Positions 57,460 to 64,000 of a stretch of DNA of 64,000 bases are shown piece by piece. The translations under genes were made by a program, and so were the position numbers. Position 1 is the stretch's first letter, and the number at the start of each line of letters is the position of its first letter. Source of the stretch: RGIG7179 sp051893555 (GTDB lineage: Bacteria; Bacillota; Clostridia; Peptostreptococcales; Anaerovoracaceae); contig JBJFHL010000052.1 of assembly GCA_051893555.1 (NCBI GenBank), positions 1 to 64,000 on the forward strand, read 5' to 3'. The notes beneath the pieces are model-generated. The model was not told the origin of the DNA. It did no database searches and was given only the letters and a program-made list of their open reading frames with translations.

Positions 57460-59458
57460 ACAAAATACACTTGGCATGCTGTACGGTTTTGCCTGGCTTC
57501 TGGCGGTGGTCAGCGGCACGGCCTGCGGGATTCTGACAAGCCTTACTCTGTGTCTGGGAAACATGGTAGACCTGGAGGCATATAAAGAAGCCATCGATGA
57601 CCCGGACTGGGTGGAATTGAATCCATGGTTTGTATTTATACCGGATGCCAATGCATTCCGTGACAGGCTTGCCCTGCTTCTCACATGGGCGGTTGTTGCC
57701 GGCGCCATTCTGGTCGTTTCTGTGATTGTGCTCAGCATACTGACAGGACGGTTTTCACGGAATGGGGATGGAACCATACATCTGAACTGGTTTGACCGGA
57801 TCTGGTCTGAGGTGCAGCTGGCAGGCGTATTTGGATTTGCAACGGCTGCATGCGCGTTGTGCATACCGCTGATTTATATCGCCAGAGTACATGCATGGAC
57901 GGATGTGTTTACTCCGAATATTACGGATGACCACTGGTTTGGTCCGAGTAATTCATTCATTGTAAAGCTGTGCATTGCCGGGATGGCAGCGTCTGTTATT
58001 TTGACGGTTTTGTGCTTTCTGCCGCTGGTGAAGAAGCTGAAAGCGCATAAGTTCTGGGAAAAGTCTCTGCTGGGCGGCATCTGGCTCTGGATGTACCGGG
58101 GACTGAAGCATTTCTTCGGCGGTCTGATCCGGGCGTTCCGGGAAAACCGCAGCACCATGACGAAGGTGCTGGTTGTGCTGATCGGCGGGGCGGTGCTTTC
58201 TGCCACCTGGATCGGGCTTCCGGTGGTGATCGTGCTCATCGTGATTTTCGCACCGCGTCTTGTGAGAAAGTTTACGGCGGTGCGAACCGGCGCAGCCCAG
58301 GTCAGAAACGGAAATCTTAACTGGAAGATTCCTGTGGAATCGGATTCCCACGGGGTGCGGGGAGAACTGGACAGACTGGCTGCGGATATCAATGCCATCT
58401 CAGGCGCGACGGAAATCGCCGTGCAGAATGAGCTGAAAAACCAGCGGATGAAGACGGAGCTGATCTCCAATGTGTCCCATGATCTGAAGACACCCCTGAC
58501 TTCCATGACAGCCTATGTCGATCTGCTGAAACAGGAGGGACTGGACAGCCCCAATGCGCCGGAATATCTGGACATTCTGGACAGCAAAACCCAGCGGCTG
58601 AAGGTGTTGACGGAGAATCTGTTTGAAGCGGCCAAGGCCTCCAGCGGTGCCATGCCGGTGTCCATGGGTGAAATCGATCTGCCTGCTCTGGTGACCCAGA
58701 GTCTGGCGGAAATGGAAGAACGACTGGCGGTCCGCAGCCTGCAGGTTATCGTGCGGAATGAACTGGAGAACGGTGCCGAATCCGGCACATCCGGGTCATC
58801 CGGCTGTAAGGTCATCGCCGACGGTCAGCTTCTGTGGCGCGTCATCGAAAACCTGCTGGGCAACGTGAGCAAATACGCCTTGCCGTCAAGTCGGGTCTAC
58901 ATTAATATCAGCCGGGCAGGCGCCGAACCAGATGCCGAATCAGGAGTCAAACCAAGAGCTAAATCATCTGGCGCCGGATCTTCGAACCGGCCGGGCAAAA
59001 TCCTGCTGGAGATAAAGAACATTTCCGAAGATCAGCTGAACATTTCTGCCGATGAGCTGATGGAGCGGTTCAAGCGGGGGGATGAATCCCGCAATACCGA
59101 AGGAAGCGGCCTGGGACTGGCCATTGCCAGAGATCTGGTGCATCTAATGAAGGGCACCTTCGAGGTTTCCATCGACGGCGATCTGTTCAAAGCCAGCGTG
59201 ATCCTGGATGAAGCGGGCACTGCGCAGGAGCCGGCGGTCGAACCTGTTTCCGCAACTGGGCCTGCAACCGAGCCTGCGGCGGAGACCGAATGCGGTTCTG
59301 AGATCGGATCCGTGGACGAATCTGAGACCCTGACGCCTGAATCCGGACGCGGAAGACGATTTTCGGGCACTGCTGTTTTCCAAAAAGGCCGAAAAGTTTT
59401 CCAAAAGAAAACAATTTCGCGAAAAGGGAAAACTGACTCGGAAAAAATAACAGAATAA
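57434..59458 (+). CDS. Membrane sensor histidine kinase with long C-terminal tail
   Basis: 674 residues with TTG start at 57434 inside the regulator gene (TGTGGGGAA upstream). About five membrane segments in ~15-285, HAMP-like ~285-325, HisKA 'ISNVSHDLKTPLTSMTAYVDLL' (in pieces; His ~349) and ATPase boxes 'LLGNVSKYA', 'NTEGSGLGLAIARDLV'. The N-box has N-x-x-x-N shortened to 'ENLLGNVSKYA'. Residues ~600-674 are a Glu/Thr/Pro-rich then Lys-rich tail not found in typical kinases. Partner of the upstream regulator. Confidence 0.9.
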   Translation: MDTKLKNSKQNTLGMLYGFAWLLAVVSGTACGILTSLTLCLGNMVDLEAYKEAIDDPDWVELNPWFVFIPDANAFRDRLALLLTWAVVAGAILVVSVIVLSILTGRFSRNGDGTIHLNWFDRIWSEVQLAGVFGFATAACALCIPLIYIARVHAWTDVFTPNITDDHWFGPSNSFIVKLCIAGMAASVILTVLCFLPLVKKLKAHKFWEKSLLGGIWLWMYRGLKHFFGGLIRAFRENRSTMTKVLVVLIGGAVLSATWIGLPVVIVLIVIFAPRLVRKFTAVRTGAAQVRNGNLNWKIPVESDSHGVRGELDRLAADINAISGATEIAVQNELKNQRMKTELISNVSHDLKTPLTSMTAYVDLLKQEGLDSPNAPEYLDILDSKTQRLKVLTENLFEAAKASSGAMPVSMGEIDLPALVTQSLAEMEERLAVRSLQVIVRNELENGAESGTSGSSGCKVIADGQLLWRVIENLLGNVSKYALPSSRVYINISRAGAEPDAESGVKPRAKSSGAGSSNRPGKILLEIKNISEDQLNISADELMERFKRGDESRNTEGSGLGLAIARDLVHLMKGTFEVSIDGDLFKASVILDEAGTAQEPAVEPVSATGPATEPAAETECGSEIGSVDESETLTPESGRGRRFSGTAVFQKGRKVFQKKTISRKGKTDSEKITE

Positions 59459-59588
59459 GCTATATAGTGAAAAAATTTACAGCATAATAATTACATTTTG
59501 TAGCGGTGCGAAGGCTTTTTTCGGGAAAACCTGCTGAAATCAGTAGAAAGTTTTCCGAAAAGGCCTTTTTGTTTTCCAAAAGAAAACA
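59396..59588 (+). repeat. Repeated GTTTTCCAAAAGAAAACA and long inverted repeat around kinase 3' end
   Basis: GTTTTCCAAAAGAAAACA occurs at 59396-59413 (inside the kinase tail) and 59571-59588 (non-coding), each itself a small hairpin. A related GTTTTCCAAAAAGGCC lies at about 59375. The repeated blocks suggest duplication of the terminator region into the gene's end, which explains the Lys-rich tail. The remaining intergenic bases up to 59782 hold only a promoter. Confidence 0.6.
59512..59570 (+). terminator. Terminator of the VanR/S-like operon
   Basis: GGCTTTTTTCGGGAAAAC (59513-59530) pairs with GTTTTCCGAAAAGGCC (59550-59565) around a ~19-base loop that itself contains CTGAAATCAG, followed by T5. 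Confidence 0.75.
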
Positions 59589-59705
59589 TTTCGGGCAAAA
59601 AGGAAAACCGGGCCGCTGCGGACAGCCATCGGACAGCCTACAGAAATCCATTCAGGCTTTCATTAAAGTGAATATAAAAACCATAAAATATAGAATAAGT
59701 AATAA

Positions 59706-59734
59706 TTGACATATATAATACAATAATGTAAAAT
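59706..59734 (+). promoter_or_regulatory. Promoter of the predicted nuclease gene
   Basis: TTGACA (59706-59711), 17-base spacer, TAAAAT (59729-59734), about 50 bases before the ATG. The area is strongly A+T-rich. Confidence 0.75.
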
Positions 59735-59782
59735 ATTACCGAAAAAGAATGGAAAAAGAAAATCACGAGAGGAGGGAAAAGA

Positions 59783-60505
59783 ATGCTGTTCATGGATGAT
59801 ATTCTGGCTCGAAAGCGTTTCATGCTCCGCAGAAAGGAGCAGCTGGAACAGCGGCTTGCAGAAATACCGAAGGGCCGTCTGAAAAAGAAAAGGGCAAGAG
59901 GTGAAACCTATTATTATCTGGAACAAGGCGGGAAGCTGCAGAGCCTGCAGCAGAAGCCTGAACTCAGAGCACTCTATGAGGAAAAGCAGGCAGCAGAAAA
60001 GGAACTGAAAAGTTTGAACAGCAATATTATGGCGATTGACCGTTTCCTGAAGCAGTATATACCCATGTCACCAGAAGAAACCAGGAGGCAGGTGCAGGGC
60101 AGACCGTGGGAAGAAGTGGAGGGTCAGCAGAATTCTTTTAATACAGATAACAGAGAACTGGTGTATCTGGGGGTGCTTTACCACTCCAAGTCAGAAATGC
60201 TGATTGCCATTATGCTGACCTCTTTCGGGATCGAGTTCAAGTATGAAATATCCCTAAAGGAAGGATACCGGAAAGTATATCCGGATTTCGTCATCAGGCG
60301 GCCTCGCGACGGCAGAATCATGTACTGGGAGCATGCCGGTGTGACCCATAAAGAAGAATATATCATGAAACTTCACGGGCGGCTGGACGAATATCATGCC
60401 ATGGGAATTAACCTTTGGGACAATCTGATCCTGAGTTTTGACGGACCCGACGGCAGCCTGAATGCGGATCAGATTGAAAAAATCATCCGCCTGTATCTGC
60501 TGTAG
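59783..60505 (+). CDS. Predicted PD-(D/E)XK-fold nuclease, uncharacterised
   Basis: 240 residues, GGAGGG upstream. Residues ~10-95 are a charged coiled coil ('RRKEQLEQRLAEIPKGRLKKK', in pieces). Residues ~125-235 hold 'YHSKSEMLIAIMLTSFGIEFKYE' (in pieces), 'VYPDFVIRRP', 'YWEHAGV': a Glu, then P-D-F, then W-E-H, the order of PD-(D/E)XK nuclease cores (the usual K is replaced by H). It stands alone with its own promoter. Homologues seem common in gut Clostridia without a function. Nuclease activity is inference. Confidence 0.65.
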   Translation: MLFMDDILARKRFMLRRKEQLEQRLAEIPKGRLKKKRARGETYYYLEQGGKLQSLQQKPELRALYEEKQAAEKELKSLNSNIMAIDRFLKQYIPMSPEETRRQVQGRPWEEVEGQQNSFNTDNRELVYLGVLYHSKSEMLIAIMLTSFGIEFKYEISLKEGYRKVYPDFVIRRPRDGRIMYWEHAGVTHKEEYIMKLHGRLDEYHAMGINLWDNLILSFDGPDGSLNADQIEKIIRLYLL

Positions 60506-60571
60506 GGGATTCTTACCTACGACATACCGCAATGCGAAATCCACAACTTGACATCTTAGCACAGATGGTAA

Positions 60572-60600
60572 TTGAAGCAGCGGAGAATTTGGTGTATAAT
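60572..60600 (+). promoter_or_regulatory. Promoter of the yhaM-cca-recD2 cluster
   Basis: TTGAAG (60572-60577), 17-base spacer, TATAAT (60595-60600), 70 bases before the yhaM start. Confidence 0.75.
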
Positions 60601-60670
60601 GAAAACAGGCGGCGCAGTGCCGATGAAATGAAGACAGAATAAGAGCAAGTAATAGTAAGGAAGAAACAGC

Positions 60671-61633
60671 ATGAAAGAGATATATATTAAGGATTTACGG
60701 AAGGACCAGGAGGTCACAGAATTCTTCATGGTGAAGATGGCTGCAGTGAAGACCGGTTCCAACGGCAAGCAGTATCTGGACATCACCCTGGGCGACAAGA
60801 CAGGAGAACTGACCGGCAAGAAATGGGACGTCAGCGATGGCGAATACCCGGCGCTGGTTGACATAAAAGAAAAAGATATCGTGAAAATCAAGGGCATCAT
60901 CACCGAATGGGCAGGCCAGCTGCAGTTCCGGGTGCAGCGGATCCGGAAAGCCAACGAAAACGACGGCCAGCAGATCGGTGACTTCGTCAAGGCCGCTCCG
61001 GAGGATCCGCAGGCAATGTACGACTTTATTTTCGATACTGCCCAAAATCTGTCCGACCGGGATTTACGGGAGTTGTGCGTCAGACTGCTGACGGAGAATA
61101 AGGAACGTCTCCTCTATTATCCGGCAGCATCCAAGAATCACCATGCCCAGCTGGGGGGCCTGCTGTACCATACGAAGCGTATGTTGATGACAGGGATGCG
61201 GGTCTGCGAAGTCTATACCAATCTCAACCGGGATCTGGTACTGACCGGGGTGATTCTGCACGATATGGAAAAACTCAATGAAATTGATGCAGATACAGAC
61301 GGGATTGCCAGCGGTTATTCCTTCGAAGGTCAGATGCTGGGACACCTGATCCAGGGCGTGAAGCTGGTAGACCGCATGGCGCTGGAAATGGGCATGGACC
61401 GGGAAAAGGCCATCATGCTGGAGCACATGATCCTGTCCCATCATTACGAACCGGAATTCGGAAGCCCGAAGAAGCCGCTGTTCCCGGAGGCAGAGGTGCT
61501 GCACTATCTGGATATTCTGGATGCCAGAATGTTCGACATGCAGGCTGCACTGGAAGCAACCGCACCGGGAGAATTCAGCGACCGAGTATGGACGCTGGAC
61601 AACCGGAGACTGTATAAATCTGTAAATATCTGA
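60671..61633 (+). CDS. yhaM: 3'-5' exoribonuclease YhaM family
   Basis: 320 residues, AAGGAAG upstream. N-terminal OB fold ~1-95 ('EVTEFFMVKMAAVKTGSNGKQYLDITLGDKTGEL', in pieces) and HD domain ~140-290 with 'LGGLLYHTKRML' (His), 'GVILHDMEKL' (HD pair, ~195) and 'EHMILSHHYEPEFGSPK' (in pieces), as in B. subtilis YhaM. Degrades RNA and ssDNA from 3' ends with metal. Followed by the CCA-like gene 50 bases later. Confidence 0.9.
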   Translation: MKEIYIKDLRKDQEVTEFFMVKMAAVKTGSNGKQYLDITLGDKTGELTGKKWDVSDGEYPALVDIKEKDIVKIKGIITEWAGQLQFRVQRIRKANENDGQQIGDFVKAAPEDPQAMYDFIFDTAQNLSDRDLRELCVRLLTENKERLLYYPAASKNHHAQLGGLLYHTKRMLMTGMRVCEVYTNLNRDLVLTGVILHDMEKLNEIDADTDGIASGYSFEGQMLGHLIQGVKLVDRMALEMGMDREKAIMLEHMILSHHYEPEFGSPKKPLFPEAEVLHYLDILDARMFDMQAALEATAPGEFSDRVWTLDNRRLYKSVNI

Positions 61634-61683
61634 AAACGATCTGACAGAACATCAAGTCTGAGGGAATCGCAAGGAGGAGTACT

Positions 61684-62964
61684 ATGATCAAGCTGCCAAA
61701 AGAAGTCAATAAAATTCTGAAAACACTGGAAGGTGCCGGTGCCGAAGCCTACGTGGCCGGCGAGTGCGTGCGGGACAGCCTGCTGGGTGAAAACCCTTAC
61801 GGCTGGGATGTGGTCACTTCTGCGGGGTCGGACAAGCTGCGGGAACTCTTCCCGGAGGGCAAGGTGATCAGCGAGAAGTTCGGCATCCTGCGGCTGGAAT
61901 ACATAGAAGAAATTTACGATAAAGAAGGCGAATTCACAGGGGAAGAGGGCCTGATCATCGATGTGGCACCTTACAGAAACAGCGGAACCATTGAAACCGA
62001 ACTGGCGAGAAAGGCATTTACCATCGATGCCATCGCGGACAGCCTGAGCCGGATTTCCGACCCGTACGAAGGACGGGAAGATATCCGGAAGAAGCTGGTC
62101 AGAACCATCGGCGATCCGGATGCACTGTTCCGGGAGCAGCCGCTGAAAATGATGCAGGCCATCCGCTATGCGGCGCAGTTTGACTTTGATCTGCATAAAT
62201 CGGTTTACGAAGCCATCTGCAGCAATTACAGAAAGCTGGAAGAAGCTGACGTGAACGGCCTTCGGGACGAGTTCACCATGATCATCAGTGCAGCCTGCGG
62301 CGGCAAGGGACTGAGCATGATCATGGACACAGGCATTCTGAACATTATTCTGGGAGAGGACGTGGTAAAGAGCCTGACCAAACGGGAGAAGAGTGACCTG
62401 ACGATCCTCTGCCAGAACATCGATAAGACCCAGCAGGTGGAAGACCGGCGGCTCGGTCTGTTTTACTCCGCCCTGGATAAGAAGAAATCCATGCCTTCGA
62501 TTGAAAAACTGGGATTTGACGCGGAGACACACCAGCATCTGGTGGACGCGGTCACGGATATGGCCAAACTGTATTTCACCGCACAGAAGCCGGAACTGAA
62601 GAAATTCATCTATCAGAGAGGATGGGACCGGTACAACTACCTTGCCAGCCTGGAAAAAGCCCAGCGTATCGTCTTTGACTATTACTCGGAGACGAAGATC
62701 AAAAGCCGGATGTATCTGCTGGAAGAGATCAAAACGTATCGCGAGCCGATCTTTGAGGAGGAACTGGCCATTGACGGCAATGACCTGATGGAAGCCGGTA
62801 TCTGCAAGACGGCGGAGGACGCAGCGAAAATGCTCTCCATGCTGGTGGAGGAAATGCACGTGCATCCGCGGAAAAATACCCGAAAGGATCTGCTGGAACT
62901 GGCGAAGAAATATAAGAAATTCAAGTTTTTGACATGGACGAGAGGCACACATTGGCTGCATTAA
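61684..62964 (+). CDS. CCA tRNA nucleotidyltransferase/poly(A) polymerase homologue, divergent active site
   Basis: 426 residues, GGAGGAG upstream. The fold is class II CCA-adding: 'AYVAGECVRDSLLGENPYG' then 'WDVVTSA' (~24-47), 'IIDVAPYR', 'RKAFTIDAIADS' (~109-120), 'DPYEGREDIRKKLVRTIGDP' (in pieces) and 'REQPLKMMQAIRYAAQF' (~148-165). Compared with active enzymes (GG..RD, D-x-D, RRDFT.NA, EDPLR..RA), the first Asp of D-x-D is Gly, RRDFT is RKAFT and EDPLR is EQPLK. Metal binding and nucleotide choice may be altered. Overlaps the next gene by 31 bases. Confidence 0.82.
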   Translation: MIKLPKEVNKILKTLEGAGAEAYVAGECVRDSLLGENPYGWDVVTSAGSDKLRELFPEGKVISEKFGILRLEYIEEIYDKEGEFTGEEGLIIDVAPYRNSGTIETELARKAFTIDAIADSLSRISDPYEGREDIRKKLVRTIGDPDALFREQPLKMMQAIRYAAQFDFDLHKSVYEAICSNYRKLEEADVNGLRDEFTMIISAACGGKGLSMIMDTGILNIILGEDVVKSLTKREKSDLTILCQNIDKTQQVEDRRLGLFYSALDKKKSMPSIEKLGFDAETHQHLVDAVTDMAKLYFTAQKPELKKFIYQRGWDRYNYLASLEKAQRIVFDYYSETKIKSRMYLLEEIKTYREPIFEEELAIDGNDLMEAGICKTAEDAAKMLSMLVEEMHVHPRKNTRKDLLELAKKYKKFKFLTWTRGTHWLH

Positions 62965-64000
62965 ACCACGGATTTGAAACAGGGCACAGCAATATAACGA
63001 AAATAAGCCAGGTCACCCCAGAGGTGACCTTGTTTTTGCGCAATCTGGGATTTTCCAATTACTATATCATCAAGATTTTCGACCTGGTGGGAGAGAGCGC
63101 TGTGGCGCTGACGGAAGACAATCCGTACTGGCTGCTGGATGAGTTTCCGAGAATGGGTTTCCATAAAGTGGATGAAGCGGCAGAAAAGCTGGGAGTCAGC
63201 CGGGACAGCGAGTACCGGATCGAAAGCGGCATCCGGTTCGGGCTGAAAAGCTATGTGGCGGAGGGCCACAGCTTTGCGCCGGTGCAGCAGCTCTGTGAGC
63301 AGGCTGCAGAATACCTGGATCTTCCGTCTTCGCTGGTGCGGGATGTGCTGGAAGACATGGCTCTCATGGGACGGCTGCAGCTGACGGTGCTGGACGGGCA
63401 GCAGGTGGTCTATTTTTACGGATATTACCGGGCGGAATGCGTGATCTGCGGTAAACTGGCGGATCTGGCGGATCCGGATATGCAGAACGAAGATTCCACC
63501 AGGCAAAGTGGTGACCCGACGGCGGACGAAAACCTGGAATTCCAGCTTCGAAAAGCAGAAGCCTCCGGCGGAATTCAGCTGTCAGACGAGCAGAGAGAGG
63601 CGGCACGACATGTTTTGAAAAGCGGCGTGTCCATCATCACCGGTGGCCCCGGCACCGGAAAAACCACCCTGATCCGGACGGTTTTGGCGGTTCTGAAAGA
63701 GCAGGGAAAGCGGACTGCCGTGGCAGCCCCTACGGGCAGGGCAGCCAAGCGGCTTATGGAAACCACCGGGCAGCCTGCGTCCACGGTACACCGCCTTCTG
63801 GAATATTACTTCGATGAGGGCAGCCACACCATGGCATTCGGGAAGAATCAGGCGAATCCGCTGGATGTGGATGCGGTCATTGTGGACGAGGCATCCATGA
63901 TGGACCTGCTGCTGATGGGTGCCCTTTGTGACGCGCTGAAGCCGGGAACGAAGCTGGTTCTGGTGGGGGATGCGGACCAGCTGCCGTCGGTGGGGGCAGG
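62934..64000 (+). CDS. RecD2-like ATP-dependent DNA helicase, 5' part (cut by window end)
   Basis: About 355 residues visible from ATG 62934, inside the CCA-like gene. 'HGFETGHSNITKISQVT' start, helix-hairpin-helix pieces 'LRNLGFSNYYIIKIFDL', 'DEFPRMGFHKVDEAAEKLG' (~30-90), then helicase: 'QLSDEQREAARHVLKSGVSI' (in pieces), Walker A 'TGGPGTGKTTL' (~236-245), 'AAPTGRAAKRL', Walker B 'VIVDEASMMD', 'VLVGDADQLPSVGAG'. The N-terminal OB domain of RecD2 (about 80-100 residues) is absent. Runs past the end. Confidence 0.88.
   Translation, partial: MDERHTLAALNHGFETGHSNITKISQVTPEVTLFLRNLGFSNYYIIKIFDLVGESAVALTEDNPYWLLDEFPRMGFHKVDEAAEKLGVSRDSEYRIESGIRFGLKSYVAEGHSFAPVQQLCEQAAEYLDLPSSLVRDVLEDMALMGRLQLTVLDGQQVVYFYGYYRAECVICGKLADLADPDMQNEDSTRQSGDPTADENLEFQLRKAEASGGIQLSDEQREAARHVLKSGVSIITGGPGTGKTTLIRTVLAVLKEQGKRTAVAAPTGRAAKRLMETTGQPASTVHRLLEYYFDEGSHTMAFGKNQANPLDVDAVIVDEASMMDLLLMGALCDALKPGTKLVLVGDADQLPSVGA

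Noticed and set aside
1..64000. CRISPR arrays, tRNA or rRNA genes
   Set aside because: No regularly spaced repeat array and no cloverleaf or rRNA-like sequence was seen on either strand by eye.

Overview
The window reads as part of a Clostridia-type (Firmicutes, order Eubacteriales, Lachnospiraceae- or Anaerovoracaceae-like) spore-forming chromosome. The evidence is a cotJ spore-coat operon, sigma-A promoters of the TTGACA-17-TATAAT type, strong AGGAGG ribosome binding sites, frequent GTG/TTG starts, a YhaM-type exoribonuclease and RecD2. No rRNA, tRNA or CRISPR array was seen. No species is assigned.

Region 1, about 1-23,180, is the right-hand part of a contractile-tail prophage; its left end and integrase lie outside the window. 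Early/accessory genes (PcfJ tail, DUF3102, PC4/YdbC, beta-sandwich lipoprotein, HUH-like Rep, ArpU-like regulator) are followed by a cos-type HNH-TerS-TerL packaging module, an HK97-type head module (portal, protease, capsid, connectors), and a PBSX-like tail module (sheath, tube, frameshifted chaperone, tape measure, XkdP/Q/R/S/T/U-like baseplate). After these come a kelch-propeller receptor-binding protein, amidase and holin. A three-gene leftward operon with an operator-bearing promoter closes the prophage. The prophage splits cotJC: the first ~34 codons of cotJC remain behind cotJA-cotJB and then run into phage sequence, which resembles the skin-type interruptions of sporulation genes.

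Region 2, 23,878-28,500, holds a KdpDE-like two-component system, a trifunctional chorismate mutase-shikimate dehydrogenase-shikimate kinase, an internally deleted AEC transporter, and a leftward SPFH + ribbon-helix-helix pair. Region 3, 29,748-39,250, is a tight rightward operon headed by a ~1,600-residue multidomain protein (HD, helical repeats, NadD-like nucleotidyltransferase, GNAT-like, phosphoribosyltransferase-like). It continues with an LDH-like protein, a flavodoxin-like oxidoreductase, a nicotinamidase-like hydrolase, a class V aminotransferase and prephenate dehydratase. I consider this operon the best candidate for an undescribed pathway.

Region 4, 39,251-47,600, has a MarR-regulated heterodimeric ABC exporter, a ~260-bp element with inverted ends, a PadR-controlled membrane-protein operon and a secreted FN3-like protein. 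Region 5, 47,600-64,000, has a leftward HTH-Uma2 protein, a ferredoxin-type aldo/keto reductase divergent from an APC permease (sharing one palindromic -35 hexamer), and an FHA-SEDS fusion with a class B transpeptidase. It also has an ECF sigma/anti-sigma pair, a VanR/S-like system, a predicted PD-(D/E)XK nuclease, YhaM, a divergent CCA-transferase homologue with altered active-site motifs, and the start of a RecD2-like helicase cut by the window end.
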